A DNA stretch of 64,000 nucleotides from Psychroserpens algicola (GTDB taxonomy: Bacteria; Bacteroidota; Bacteroidia; Flavobacteriales; Flavobacteriaceae): contig NZ_JACNMJ010000004.1 in assembly GCF_014526325.1 (NCBI RefSeq), positions 62,001 through 126,000 on the forward strand. Direction: 5' to 3'. A program made the position numbers and the translations under genes. The notes under the pieces were generated by a model. The model did no database searches, had not been told where the DNA came from, and worked only from the letters and a program-made list of their open reading frames with translations. Numbering within the stretch: position 1 is the stretch's first letter; each line of letters opens with the position of its first letter. This document shows, in pieces, positions 26,866-36,147 of the stretch.

Positions 26866-28584
26866 TTAAAATCCAACTGCGGCATCATCACCACGATAAT
26901 CGGCACCACCTTCAAGAGTACCATCTTTTAAAACAAGAATAGCATCTACTTTTCCAATAACAGGTGTGCGTTCTTCGTTTATAGTATAACCTTTGGCTTC
27001 AAGTTGGGTTAGTAGTGATGCATCAAATCGGTTTGGCTCCATTCTAATTTCTTCGGGCAGCCATTGATGATGAAATCTAGGCGCATCAACAGCTTCCTGC
27101 ATGGTCATATCAAACTCATGAACATTTAAAATGGTTTGTAAAACAGAAGTGATAATGGTCGAACCTCCAGGAGTTCCAACCACCATAAACAAGTTGTCAT
27201 CTTTTTCAACAATGGTTGGTGTCATAGCACTTAGCATTCGTTTTTGTGGTGCAATAGCATTGGCTTTTCCGCCTATGAGTCCGTACACATTAGGAACACC
27301 AGGTTTACTACTAAAATCATCCATTTCATTATTAAGAAAAAAGCCTAATTCATCAGCATAAAGTTTAGAGCCATAAGCGCCATTAAGCGTTGTAGTTACT
27401 GCTACTGCATTTCCAAACTGATCAACGATAGAGTAATGTGTTGTTTCTTCATGCTCTTTAAATTGTATCTGTTCGGAAATTTCCATAGTAAAATCAGGGA
27501 TATTGCCATAAGAAATAGTACCTGAAGGCGTTGCTTTATCAAAAGTGAAATGCTTCATTCGGTTTTTTAGATAGGCATCAGATAATAAATCGTCAATAGG
27601 AATAGTCACAAAATCTGGATCACCCAAATAATAGCTCCGATCAGCATAGGCCTGTTTTTCTGCTTCGACAATGACCTGGATGGCTTCAAGAGAATTCTGT
27701 TCATATTGACTCAAATCAAAAGGCTCTACCATCTTCATAATTTGTGCTAAACAGAGTCCGCCAGATGATGGCGGTGACATCGATATGATAGACAAATCAT
27801 CATAATTAAACCGTATAGGATCACGCCACTGAGCACGATATAAGGCTAAGTCTTCTAACGTCATAATACCACCACGTTGATTGAGAAATTCTATCAATTG
27901 AACGGCTGTTTCTCCTGTATAAAATTCATCACGTCCGTTTTTAGCAATGCGTTTAAGAGTTTCGGCCAGTGCCTGATTTTTATAAATTGACTGTGCTGCA
28001 ACATCTTTATTAACGGGTACTTGCTTTCCGTTTACGGCAGTTATAATACTATCATATTTTACGAAACGCTTATGTTGTTTTTCTGTGACTTTAAAACCAT
28101 TTTCAGCTAGTGCAATTACAGGTTCTAATAAGGTTTTAATAGGAAGACTGCCGAATTTTTCGTGAGCTGCAAAAATTCCGGCAATAGTGCCTGGGACACC
28201 TACCGCGTAAGCGCCGACCGTACTTTTATCTGGAATCACATTTCCGAGGGTATCTAAATACATATCGCGACTTGCTGCTAAAGGTGCTTTTTCGCGATAA
28301 TCTAAAGCACCAGTTTCACCAGAATTAAGACGATATACCATAAAGCCACCACCTCCAAGGTTTCCTGCATACGGATAGATAACTGCAAGTGCCATTTCGG
28401 TAGCAAACATAGCATCAAACGCATTACCGCCTTGCTCCAAAATGTCACTACCTATTTTAGAGGCTTCATGTCTGGCAGAAACAACCATTGCATTTTGAGT
28501 TATAACACCTCGTTTTATAGGTGGATCGGTTTTGCATGACGTCAGGGACATTGCAATTAGTAAAAGCGTTAATTTAATTTTCAT
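26866..28584 (-). CDS. ggt: Gamma-glutamyltransferase, lipoprotein form
   Basis: This 572-residue Ntn-hydrolase transfers or hydrolyses gamma-glutamyl groups of glutathione. The N-terminus is a lipoprotein signal with L-T-S-C. The autocleavage/catalytic threonine is T382 in E-T-T-H-Y-S-I-V-D, with the family's G-N-A-V-A-V-T-T-T-L-N, M-S-P-P-S-S-G-G and V-V-G-T-P-G-G-S motifs. So it makes a large and a small subunit. Its start overlaps the ACP phosphodiesterase stop by 11 bases (28574-28584), which suggests translational coupling. Confidence 0.93.
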   Translation of the reverse strand: MKIKLTLLLIAMSLTSCKTDPPIKRGVITQNAMVVSARHEASKIGSDILEQGGNAFDAMFATEMALAVIYPYAGNLGGGGFMVYRLNSGETGALDYREKAPLAASRDMYLDTLGNVIPDKSTVGAYAVGVPGTIAGIFAAHEKFGSLPIKTLLEPVIALAENGFKVTEKQHKRFVKYDSIITAVNGKQVPVNKDVAAQSIYKNQALAETLKRIAKNGRDEFYTGETAVQLIEFLNQRGGIMTLEDLALYRAQWRDPIRFNYDDLSIISMSPPSSGGLCLAQIMKMVEPFDLSQYEQNSLEAIQVIVEAEKQAYADRSYYLGDPDFVTIPIDDLLSDAYLKNRMKHFTFDKATPSGTISYGNIPDFTMEISEQIQFKEHEETTHYSIVDQFGNAVAVTTTLNGAYGSKLYADELGFFLNNEMDDFSSKPGVPNVYGLIGGKANAIAPQKRMLSAMTPTIVEKDDNLFMVVGTPGGSTIITSVLQTILNVHEFDMTMQEAVDAPRFHHQWLPEEIRMEPNRFDASLLTQLEAKGYTINEERTPVIGKVDAILVLKDGTLEGGADYRGDDAAVGF

Positions 28585-29182
28585 CGTGGAGTTGAGTTTC
28601 TATGTCTTTTAGTTTTGTAGTTGTAAATGCCTGAAGTTCTTCAAAAAATGAGGTGAATTCTGCTTCAAATTCTGAATAAAATTCTTTGAGTTCAATGGTG
28701 GCAGTATTCATACCTGATTTAAGTTGTGTTCGTCGGTTCATGCCCTCTAAAACTTTTTGTATCCCTTCAATTTTAGCATAACTTAATAACCAATTACCAG
28801 CAATCATGTGTGGCATCATTTTTTTAATACGAGCAGGTAATAGTTCGAAATGATCACCTAACAAATTGTAAAAGCTATCTATGTACTCGTCTAAAGGAGT
28901 TTCACAATAATTTTTCCAGTTTTTGGCAAGAAAATGATCGTATAATATGTCGACAATTACACCACTATAATGTCCGTAGTTTTTATGTAAACGTTTCGTG
29001 CTTTGTCTAACTGTTGGGTGTGCATCAGTAAAGGTGTCTATATGGCGATGTAACAGGATGCCTTTTTGAATTCCTACAGGAAATTTTTTATAGTGTTTTC
29101 CTCGAATACCATCAGCAATAAAGTTACCGATAGTGATTTGATCATCGTTGTTAGAAAGATAAATATGGGCAAGAAAGTTCAT
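28574..29182 (-). CDS. acpH: Acyl carrier protein phosphodiesterase
   Basis: The 202-residue protein removes the phosphopantetheine arm from acyl carrier protein. The AcpH (DUF479) features are present: M-N-F-L-A-H-I-Y-L-S start, G-N-F-I-A-D, H-R-H-I-D-x-F-T-D-x-H-P, Y-G-H-Y-S-G-V-I-V-D-I-L-Y-D-H-F-L-A, all the metal-binding His/Asp residues. It is divergent from the acyltransferase gene and overlaps ggt by 11 bases. Confidence 0.92.
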   Translation of the reverse strand: MNFLAHIYLSNNDDQITIGNFIADGIRGKHYKKFPVGIQKGILLHRHIDTFTDAHPTVRQSTKRLHKNYGHYSGVIVDILYDHFLAKNWKNYCETPLDEYIDSFYNLLGDHFELLPARIKKMMPHMIAGNWLLSYAKIEGIQKVLEGMNRRTQLKSGMNTATIELKEFYSEFEAEFTSFFEELQAFTTTKLKDIETQLHDEN

Positions 29183-29196
29183 TCAATAAATATATG

Positions 29197-29204
29197 TATT
29201 TTTG
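29197..29204 (+). promoter_or_regulatory. -7 element of the acyltransferase-glmM unit
   Basis: TATTTTTG matches TAnnTTTG. A transcript would start near 29211, which excludes the TTG at 29202 as start codon and favours the TTG at 29223. Confidence 0.45.
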
Positions 29205-29222
29205 AGTTCAAAATGTTTATAC

Positions 29223-30290
29223 TTGGATAGATTACCCAATTTAGATCCGCTTCGTTTTTTTCTAGCTTCGTTGGTTATATGTTTCCATACACCACAACTA
29301 TGCAGAAACCAGGGACTTCCGTATTTTTTAGATGCTCCGATTTTTAATAGAGGTACAGAAGCCGTTTATATGTTTTTTGTACTGAGTGGGTTTTTGATTA
29401 TCCGACTTATCTACAGGTATAAACAAAGGGACGACTTTTCTATACGAAAGTTTTACATTCGTCGGATACTTCGGATTTTTCCATTGTACTATTTAATTGT
29501 CGCATTTGGCTTTTTGTTTTATTGGCTCATTTTACCTGCGTTACATATTCCTTTTGAAAATAATTATAACCTAGGAGAAGGTGTCTTACTGGCTACTTTT
29601 TTTCTACCTAATGTGTTTTCAAAATTGTATATGCCTGGAGGTATTCTTGAAGTGCTTTGGTCTATAGGTATAGAAGAGCAATTTTATATAATAATAGCGC
29701 CTTTACTCTACATGATTAGAAAGCACAAAATAGTCATGATTTTAGTACTATTAACCGTTGTTTATTTTATAGTCTATCACTTAGACGGTCTCGAGGTTTT
29801 AAGACGATATAAGTTTGTATATTTCTTTTTATTTTCAGGAGGAATTATCGCTATTCTGGAAGAGAAAAAATATCTTGAATTTTTAAAGCGTCACTGGATC
29901 ATACCGCTTTGTATAGTTGTAGCAACCCTGTTATATTTTGTAACCGATATAGTTCAATTTGAACAGCTTTGGTTAAGTAATTTAACGACCATGATTTTGT
30001 TTGGTTTGTTTATTCATAGTTTGGCACATAATAATTTTGGAAGAACTATAAATAATAGGCTGTTAAATCATCTTGGGCATATTTCTTACGGCATTTATAT
30101 GTTCCATGTTATTGCGCTCAATGTTGTCGTTTTTTTTATGCTAAAAATTCAAAAGCATGAAATTTTTAATACTACAATAACAATACTTTTAATTTATATA
30201 CTGACTTTTGCACTAACGATACTTCTGGCGCATTTGTCTTACAAGTATTTTGAATCTTATTTTTTAAAACTGAAAACAAAATTTAGATAA
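29223..30290 (+). CDS. Acyltransferase 3 family membrane protein
   Basis: An integral membrane O-acyltransferase of about 355 residues that likely modifies a surface glycan. The family marks are the L-D-P-L-R-F-F-L-A-S-L-V-I-C-F-H start with its catalytic-type His, the V-Y-M-F-F-V-L-S-G-F-L-I motif, R-R-I-L-R-I-F-P-L-Y-Y and about ten transmembrane segments. No ATG lies near the N-terminus; the candidates are TTG at 29202 and 29223, and I chose the second from the promoter position. The stop TAA overlaps the glmM ATG by one base (TAATG). Confidence 0.85.
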   Translation: MDRLPNLDPLRFFLASLVICFHTPQLCRNQGLPYFLDAPIFNRGTEAVYMFFVLSGFLIIRLIYRYKQRDDFSIRKFYIRRILRIFPLYYLIVAFGFLFYWLILPALHIPFENNYNLGEGVLLATFFLPNVFSKLYMPGGILEVLWSIGIEEQFYIIIAPLLYMIRKHKIVMILVLLTVVYFIVYHLDGLEVLRRYKFVYFFLFSGGIIAILEEKKYLEFLKRHWIIPLCIVVATLLYFVTDIVQFEQLWLSNLTTMILFGLFIHSLAHNNFGRTINNRLLNHLGHISYGIYMFHVIALNVVVFFMLKIQKHEIFNTTITILLIYILTFALTILLAHLSYKYFESYFLKLKTKFR

Positions 30291-31678
30291 TGACACTTAT
30301 AAAATCAATCTCAGGAATTAGAGGAACAATAGGCGGAAATGTTGGTGATAATTTAACACCAATTGATGCCGTTAAATTTGCTTCTGCTTATGGTACATGG
30401 ATAAAGCAACAACGTGATAAAGATAGCTACAGAGTTGTCGTTGGTAGAGATGCGAGAATTTCTGGAGAAATGATTCAAAATTTAGTGATGAATACTTTGG
30501 TCGGACTAGGGATTCACGTGATTGATTTAGGACTTTCAACAACGCCAACTGTAGAAGTTGCAGTTCCTATGGAGCATGCCGATGGAGGGATTATATTAAC
30601 TGCAAGTCACAACCCAAAGCAATGGAATGCACTCAAGCTATTAGACGCTAAAGGCGAATTTCTGAATGGAGAAGAAGGTGCTAAAATTCTAGATATAGCT
30701 GAAAGTAATGACATGCAATTTGCTGATGTGGATAGTTTAGGAAAAATTACGGTCAATGACGCTTATATCGATTTACATATCGATGAGGTTTTAGATATGG
30801 ATTTGGTAAATGTTGAAGCCATAAAAAAAGCTAATTTTAAAGTAGTGGTAGATGGTGTTAATTCAACCGGAGGAATTGCGATACCGTTGCTTTTAGAGCG
30901 ATTAGGCGTGCATCCTGTGAAATTATATTGTGAGCCTAACGGACAATTTCCTCACAATCCTGAACCGCTAAAAGAACATTTAACCGATTTGTCCAAAGCC
31001 GTGGTAAAAGAGCATGCCGATTTTGGTATTGTTGTAGACCCAGATGTAGACCGTTTGGCATTTATGGACGAAAAAGGAGAGATGTTTGGCGAAGAGTACA
31101 CTTTGGTGGCCTGTGCGGACTATGTATTAAGTCAAACACCTGGCAATACAGTTAGTAACATGAGTTCTACAAGAGCACTTCGTGATATCACTGAAAAACA
31201 TGGCGGAACTTACGAAGCTAGCGCAGTAGGCGAAGTGAATGTTGTTAACCTGATGAAAAAAAATAATGCTATCATTGGAGGCGAAGGTAATGGCGGAATT
31301 ATTTATCCTGAGTTGCACTACGGAAGGGATGCACTTGTTGGTGTAGCTTTATTTTTAAGTTTGCTTGCTGAAAAGAAAATGGACGTTAGCGATTTAAGAG
31401 CATCGTATCCAAACTATTTTATGAGTAAGAAGAAAATACAATTAACTCCCGGATTAGATGTGGATGGTATTTTAAATGCAATGGAAACTAAGTATGCTCA
31501 TGAAAACTTAACGACAATTGATGGCGTAAAAATAGATTTTGCAGATTCGTGGGTGCATTTAAGAAAGAGTAATACAGAGCCAATCATTAGAATATACACC
31601 GAAGCACCTAGTCAGCTTAAAGCCGATGAATTAGCAAATCGTATTATTTCTGAAATTAAAGCAATAGCAAATATTTAG
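30290..31678 (+). CDS. glmM: Phosphoglucosamine mutase
   Basis: The 462-residue alpha-D-phosphohexomutase converts glucosamine 6-phosphate to glucosamine 1-phosphate for cell-wall and lipid A precursors. The catalytic serine is in T-A-S-H-N-P-K-Q-W-N-A-L, the metal site is D-P-D-V-D-R-L-A, the sugar loop is G-E-G-N-G-G, and the phosphate loop S-N-T-E-P-I-I-R-I is near the C-terminus. The whole family can be hard to split; GlmM is the best fit over phosphomannomutase by context. It overlaps the acyltransferase stop by one base. Confidence 0.82.
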   Translation: MTLIKSISGIRGTIGGNVGDNLTPIDAVKFASAYGTWIKQQRDKDSYRVVVGRDARISGEMIQNLVMNTLVGLGIHVIDLGLSTTPTVEVAVPMEHADGGIILTASHNPKQWNALKLLDAKGEFLNGEEGAKILDIAESNDMQFADVDSLGKITVNDAYIDLHIDEVLDMDLVNVEAIKKANFKVVVDGVNSTGGIAIPLLLERLGVHPVKLYCEPNGQFPHNPEPLKEHLTDLSKAVVKEHADFGIVVDPDVDRLAFMDEKGEMFGEEYTLVACADYVLSQTPGNTVSNMSSTRALRDITEKHGGTYEASAVGEVNVVNLMKKNNAIIGGEGNGGIIYPELHYGRDALVGVALFLSLLAEKKMDVSDLRASYPNYFMSKKKIQLTPGLDVDGILNAMETKYAHENLTTIDGVKIDFADSWVHLRKSNTEPIIRIYTEAPSQLKADELANRIISEIKAIANI

Positions 31679-31702
31679 TATCTTTAACTAAAGTTATTTA
31701 TT

Positions 31703-33208
31703 ATGATTTCTACGGAAGTTTCACAGTCTACATCTTCAGAACTTGAATTGTATTTTAATACGTTCAGGAAGCATATCATTGGAATAGATCAGGAGTTTGA
31801 ATCGCCTTTTGGAACAAAAAAAATCATCTACACAGACTGGACTGCATCTGGTCGTTTGTATCGACCAATTGAAGAAAAATTATGTAATGAATTTGGACCA
31901 TTTGTAGCCAATACACATACCGAAACTACTGTTTCTGGTACAGCGATGACTAAGGCATATCACGAAGCAAAGCACATTATAAAAGATCATGTAAATTGTA
32001 ATGATGAAGATGTGCTTATTGTTTGTGGCAATGGTATGACTGGAGTGGTTAATAAATTTCAAAGAATTTTAGGCTTAAAAGTCCCTGAAAACCTTAAAAA
32101 ATATACGTCTGTTCCCGATGATATTAGACCTGTAGTTTTTATTACCCATATGGAACATCATTCTAATCAAACATCTTGGTTAGAAACCATTGCTAAAGTT
32201 GAAGTGATTCCACCAGATGAACAGGGTTTATTTTGTTTGAAAAATTTAGAAGTTTTACTTGAAGAATATAAAGATCGTCCTTTAAAAATAGCTTCAGTTG
32301 TTGGAGGTTCGAATGTGACAGGAATCGAAACACCTTGCCATGACATAGCAGAGTTGATGCACAAACATGGTGGTGTTTGCTTTGTTGATTTTGCCTGTTC
32401 AGCACCTTATGTAGATATCAATATGCATCCTGAAAATGAACTTCAAAGTCTGGACGCGATTTTCTTTTCACCTCATAAATTTTTAGGAGGACCAGGAACT
32501 TCAGGGGTTTTAATTTTCAATAAGAAATTATACAAAAACATGATTCCTGATTGTCCAGGAGGCGGAACAGTTAGTTGGACCAATCCTTGGGGCGAGCATA
32601 AATATATTGACAATATTGAAGACCGTGAAGATGGCGGAACACCAGGTTTTTTACAAACGATAAAGACAGCTTTAGCTATCAAGTTGAAAGAACAAATGGG
32701 AGTAGATAATATTCTCAAAAGAGAGCATGAGATTGTGAGTACAATTTTCAATAGACTAGGATCTGTTGAAAACTTACATATTTTGGCAGGTCAGCATCAA
32801 GACCGTTTGGGAGTTATTTCATTTTATATTGATGATTTACATTACAACTTAGGCGTTAAATTGTTGAATGATCGTTTTGGAATTCAAACACGTGGAGGTT
32901 GCAGTTGTGCAGGAACTTACGGACATTACTTATTACACGTAGATCAGCAAACAAGCCATGAATTAACAAATGAAATTTCAATTGGTGATTTGGTTCGTAA
33001 ACCAGGTTGGATTAGAATGTCTATTCATCCAACAACAACTAATGAAGAAATTGATTTTGTTTGCGATAATATTATTGCATTAGCTCAACATCATGAAGAA
33101 TGGTCAAAAGATTATGAATACCAAGGTAAGACCAATGAGTTTCTTCATAAATCTTTAAAGCATCAAAAGACCGATACGAGTCAAATTAAAGACTGGTTTA
33201 CGCTTTAA
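31703..33208 (+). CDS. Class V aminotransferase-fold PLP enzyme (cysteine desulfurase-like)
   Basis: The 501-residue protein has the PLP lysine in F-F-S-P-H-K-F-L-G-G-P-G-T-S-G, the H-M-E-H-H-S-N-Q and D-F-A-C-S-A-P-Y motifs, and a R-G-G-C-S-C-A-G-T-Y-G stretch that holds a candidate active-site cysteine as in NifS-like enzymes. The extended N-terminus (first 70 residues) and about 500-residue length differ from IscS/SufS. It could be a desulfurase or another PLP enzyme; no sulfur-assembly genes are near. It follows glmM by 24 bases. Confidence 0.75.
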   Translation: MISTEVSQSTSSELELYFNTFRKHIIGIDQEFESPFGTKKIIYTDWTASGRLYRPIEEKLCNEFGPFVANTHTETTVSGTAMTKAYHEAKHIIKDHVNCNDEDVLIVCGNGMTGVVNKFQRILGLKVPENLKKYTSVPDDIRPVVFITHMEHHSNQTSWLETIAKVEVIPPDEQGLFCLKNLEVLLEEYKDRPLKIASVVGGSNVTGIETPCHDIAELMHKHGGVCFVDFACSAPYVDINMHPENELQSLDAIFFSPHKFLGGPGTSGVLIFNKKLYKNMIPDCPGGGTVSWTNPWGEHKYIDNIEDREDGGTPGFLQTIKTALAIKLKEQMGVDNILKREHEIVSTIFNRLGSVENLHILAGQHQDRLGVISFYIDDLHYNLGVKLLNDRFGIQTRGGCSCAGTYGHYLLHVDQQTSHELTNEISIGDLVRKPGWIRMSIHPTTTNEEIDFVCDNIIALAQHHEEWSKDYEYQGKTNEFLHKSLKHQKTDTSQIKDWFTL

Positions 33209-34100
33209 CTTTATTGTAGTCTTCAGGAGATTTATCTTTATGTTTCCAGCGTTTATGAGTCCATAAATAGTATTGTGGCGCTTCATAAATTTGTTTTTCA
33301 ACCAAGCGAAAAAATAAATCAGTTATATCGTAATCTTTAAACTCTTTGGCGTTTTCGGTTATGGTTTCAAAAGTGGTTTCGTAATAGCCTCTTTTTAAAC
33401 GTTTCACTCTGAAGAAAACTACAGCTAAATCTAAACGTTTTGCAAGCATTTCGGCACCTGTGTGCATTGGAACCTTATATCCCATAAATTCTCCCCAATG
33501 TAAGGCTTTAAAAGGTTTTGCAGATTGATCTGAAACAAAACCGCAAATAAAAACATTGCCTTCTACTTTCGATTTCATTAAGGTAGGAATGGTTTCTTTA
33601 GTCGTAATTAAATGGCTGTTATACTTGGCACGAATGCGCTTAATTAATTTGTCAAAATACTTATTGGCTAAACGTTTATAGACAGCATAGCCTTTGTTAT
33701 CTATATAGTTTTGAAGAATAAATATCCATTCCCAGCTGCCGTAATGCGCACACATTAAAGCTACACTTCGATTATTTTTTTCGAGGTTTTGTAAGAGTTC
33801 GACATTAGAAAATGTAAATCGCTTGAGCATTTGTTGTTCAGAAATGGTCAAGGATTTTATAGCTTCTACCATCATGTCACAGAGGTGGTGGTAGAATTGC
33901 TTAGTAATCAGGTTAATTTCTTTGTCATTTTTCTCTGGAAAAACTAATCTTAAATTGTATTGAACTGTTTTTTTTCTATATCCGAAGATGCGATAAATAA
34001 AGAGGTACAAAAAGTCTGAAAACGCATAGAGTAGTCTAAACGGTAATATTGAAACCAACCATAGAAGCGGATAAATTAAAATGTAAACGAGAAATTGCAT
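33198..34100 (-). CDS. Lysophospholipid acyltransferase family (LpxL/HtrB-like)
   Basis: A 300-residue protein with an N-terminal hydrophobic stretch, the C-A-H-Y-G-S-W-E-W-I motif (HX4D/E-type catalytic His/Glu pair) and the S-D-Q-S-A-K-P-F-K-A-L-H-W-G stretch of the LpxL group, so it probably adds a secondary acyl chain to lipid A. The frame opens at 34175, but ATG 34100 (M-Q-F-L-V-Y-I-L) gives the usual start and leaves room for two promoters. It converges with the PLP enzyme gene and overlaps its end by 11 bases. Confidence 0.88.
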   Translation of the reverse strand: MQFLVYILIYPLLWLVSILPFRLLYAFSDFLYLFIYRIFGYRKKTVQYNLRLVFPEKNDKEINLITKQFYHHLCDMMVEAIKSLTISEQQMLKRFTFSNVELLQNLEKNNRSVALMCAHYGSWEWIFILQNYIDNKGYAVYKRLANKYFDKLIKRIRAKYNSHLITTKETIPTLMKSKVEGNVFICGFVSDQSAKPFKALHWGEFMGYKVPMHTGAEMLAKRLDLAVVFFRVKRLKRGYYETTFETITENAKEFKDYDITDLFFRLVEKQIYEAPQYYLWTHKRWKHKDKSPEDYNKVKA

Positions 34101-34108
34101 TAATGTGT

Positions 34109-34116
34109 TAGATTTG
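34109..34116 (+). promoter_or_regulatory. -7 element of the rhomboid gene
   Basis: TAGATTTG, a TAnnTTTG match 30 bases before the ATG at 34147. A good -33 partner was not found. Confidence 0.4.
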
Positions 34117-34122
34117 TAATGG

Positions 34123-34130
34123 CAAATATA
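34123..34130 (-). promoter_or_regulatory. -7 element of the LpxL-like gene
   Basis: Minus strand TATATTTG (TAnnTTTG) about 22 bases before the ATG at 34100, supporting that start over the longer frame. Confidence 0.45.
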
Positions 34131-34146
34131 ATTATAATAAAAGTCT

Positions 34147-34797
34147 ATGGGTAGTTTTAGTTTATTTACTGTCATTATTATTGCAGCTAATGTATTAATA
34201 TCCTACAAGGGTTTTAATGACTATAGTTTTTTTGAACGCTATAAGTTTAATGTTGGTAGTATCAGGAGAGGTGAGCAATTTAGAATGTTCAGTTCTGGGT
34301 TTTTGCATGCAGATACAACACATTTGTTGTTTAATATGCTCACACTTTACTTCTTTGCTGATCGCGTCATTTATTTTGTAGGGCAAGTAAATTTTCTAAT
34401 TGTGTATGTTGGTAGTTTGGCTTTAGGAAGTTTACTCTCTCTTTATTTTCATAAAAATGAATACCATTATAGTGCAGTTGGAGCCAGTGGAGCTGTTACA
34501 GGAATTTTATATGCTGCCATACTTTTAGATCCTAGAATGAGTATCTATATGTTTTTTATACCGATTCCTATACCAGCATATGTTTTTGGAATAGTATATC
34601 TTTTGTATTCTATTTACGGTATGAAAAATCGTGTCGGTAATATTGGACACGATGCGCATTTTGGAGGCGCAGTAGGAGGTTACCTGATTACTTTAATATT
34701 ACAACCTTCATTATTTAAAACCGATTTACTGATGATAGGTTTGCTAGCCTTACCGATTGTTATTTTGTTTATCATGCATAAAACAGGAAAAATTTAA
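34147..34797 (+). CDS. Rhomboid family intramembrane serine protease
   Basis: A 216-residue membrane protease with six to seven helices. The catalytic serine lies in G-A-S-G-A-V-T-G (about residue 117) and the histidine in the H-D-A-H-F-G-G-A-V-G-G motif near residue 170. The H-L-L-F-N-M segment in helix 2 supplies the oxyanion His/Asn. It cleaves single-span membrane proteins; the target is unknown. It is divergent from the LpxL-like gene and shares a two-way terminator with the TlpA-like gene. Confidence 0.92.
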   Translation: MGSFSLFTVIIIAANVLISYKGFNDYSFFERYKFNVGSIRRGEQFRMFSSGFLHADTTHLLFNMLTLYFFADRVIYFVGQVNFLIVYVGSLALGSLLSLYFHKNEYHYSAVGASGAVTGILYAAILLDPRMSIYMFFIPIPIPAYVFGIVYLLYSIYGMKNRVGNIGHDAHFGGAVGGYLITLILQPSLFKTDLLMIGLLALPIVILFIMHKTGKI

Positions 34798-34804
34798 ATC
34801 ATAA

Positions 34805-34840
34805 AAAAAAGCCTTTATACAGATGTGTGAAGGCTTTTTT
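34805..34840. terminator. Bidirectional terminator
   Basis: AAAAAAGCCTT (34805-34815) pairs perfectly with AAGGCTTTTTT (34830-34840). It separates the converging rhomboid and TlpA-like genes and has A and T runs for both strands. Confidence 0.88.
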
Positions 34841-34856
34841 ATTTTCAGAAAGTCAT

Positions 34857-36014
34857 TTAGTCTAACAACTCCGATATTTTTGCTTCCAAATCGGCTCCTC
34901 TTAAATTTTTGGCGATGATAGTTCCGTTTTCATCTAAAATAAACGTTGCAGGAATAGATCTGATGTTATAAGCTCTAGCAACAGGATCATTAAAATAGCT
35001 CAAGTTAGAAACATGGTTCCATGTTAATTTGTCTTGCTCAATCGCTTTTGTCCAAGCGTCCTTAGGATCTTTTTGTCTTGATGTACCATCTAAAGAGACA
35101 CCAATAATTTCTAAGCCTTTACTGTGATATTTGTTGTATACTTTCACGACATTAGGATTTTCTCTTCGGCATGGTCCACACCAAGCAGCCCAAAAATCAA
35201 TAATGGTTACTTTTCCGAGGGCATCGTCTAAAGCTAGTTGTTTTCCATCTGGAGTTGGTGCTGTAAATTTAGGAGCAACTTTGCCAATTTCAATAGCACT
35301 TAAAGCTTCACGTTGTCTTTTTACAGCGTCTAATTTTGCTTTAACATCACTACCAAATTTTGAGTTGGTAAGACTACTATCTAATCCATCAAAAAGTTCG
35401 GTTACCTGATTAAAATCGGTGTCTCTCTGACTCATTAATTTGTCGATTAACACCATCGCGTATAAGCTTTTTGGATGCTCTTTGATATAATTGATTGGCA
35501 TTTCAGAAACTTGCTTATTTAATTCAGCGTACTCAGCAGTCAGTTTGTTTTTCTCTTCAGCACTAGCAGCAGTACGTATTTGACCACCAAGTTGATTGCG
35601 TTTAGTAGAAATGTCTTGAACTTTAGCTTCATAAGCTATTAAATCTTCATTGGCTTTAGTTCCCGAAATTTTAGACGCTCTAATATTGTCTTTATTTAGT
35701 TCAACAGATATGGCTTTGTTCTCAACAATAATAGGTAATGTCCCTTTAATACTGTTTCCGCTTAACAACCAAACTTCAGGGTTGACTATTTTGCCATCAA
35801 ATGTAAAACGTTCATTCATCACAACTGCTGTATCTCTGGTAATCATTTTGCCACGTTGGTCATTAGATTTAAGATAAACTCTTATACCATTGTATACTCC
35901 AGGAGCTGTTCCTGAGATAATATAACCATCTGATGGCTGTTCTACAGATTTACTATCAGTTTTACAGGAAGCCAGTAACATACCTACTAATAAAATTGTA
36001 ATTATCTTTTTCAT
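34857..36014 (-). CDS. TlpA-like thiol:disulfide oxidoreductase with DUF4369
   Basis: A 385-residue lipoprotein (L-L-A-S-C) on the periplasmic side of a membrane. The N-terminal half (residues 27-120) is a DUF4369 domain, followed by a helical linker, and residues about 245-385 are a thioredoxin-like TlpA domain with the active motif C279-G-P-C282 in F-W-A-A-W-C-G-P-C and the cis-proline I-P-A-T-F near residue 360. It probably reduces or oxidises secreted cysteine proteins. This gene layout is typical of Bacteroidota. Confidence 0.92.
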   Translation of the reverse strand: MKKIITILLVGMLLASCKTDSKSVEQPSDGYIISGTAPGVYNGIRVYLKSNDQRGKMITRDTAVVMNERFTFDGKIVNPEVWLLSGNSIKGTLPIIVENKAISVELNKDNIRASKISGTKANEDLIAYEAKVQDISTKRNQLGGQIRTAASAEEKNKLTAEYAELNKQVSEMPINYIKEHPKSLYAMVLIDKLMSQRDTDFNQVTELFDGLDSSLTNSKFGSDVKAKLDAVKRQREALSAIEIGKVAPKFTAPTPDGKQLALDDALGKVTIIDFWAAWCGPCRRENPNVVKVYNKYHSKGLEIIGVSLDGTSRQKDPKDAWTKAIEQDKLTWNHVSNLSYFNDPVARAYNIRSIPATFILDENGTIIAKNLRGADLEAKISELLD

Positions 36015-36039
36015 GTGTTTATGTTTAAATTTAATACTA

Positions 36040-36047
36040 CAAATATA
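36040..36047 (-). promoter_or_regulatory. Putative -7 element of the TlpA-like gene
   Basis: Minus strand TATATTTG matches TAnnTTTG, 26 bases before the ATG at 36014. Confidence 0.4.
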
Positions 36048-36123
36048 ATAAGTTAGATGAAAGCGCCTATTAAGAAAAACTTAAAGAAGCGAAGGAAATT
36101 TAATTATAAATAGAAAATTGCAA

Positions 36124-36131
36124 TACTTTTG
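36124..36131 (+). promoter_or_regulatory. -7 element of mnmE
   Basis: TACTTTTG matches TAnnTTTG and ends 16 bases before the ATG at 36148. Confidence 0.45.
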
Positions 36132-36147
36132 TGAAAAATAAAAACCA

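Noticed and set aside
26850-26866. Weak A/T palindrome at the end of ggt
   Set aside because: Only A-T pairs, no G/C stem; too weak to call a terminator.
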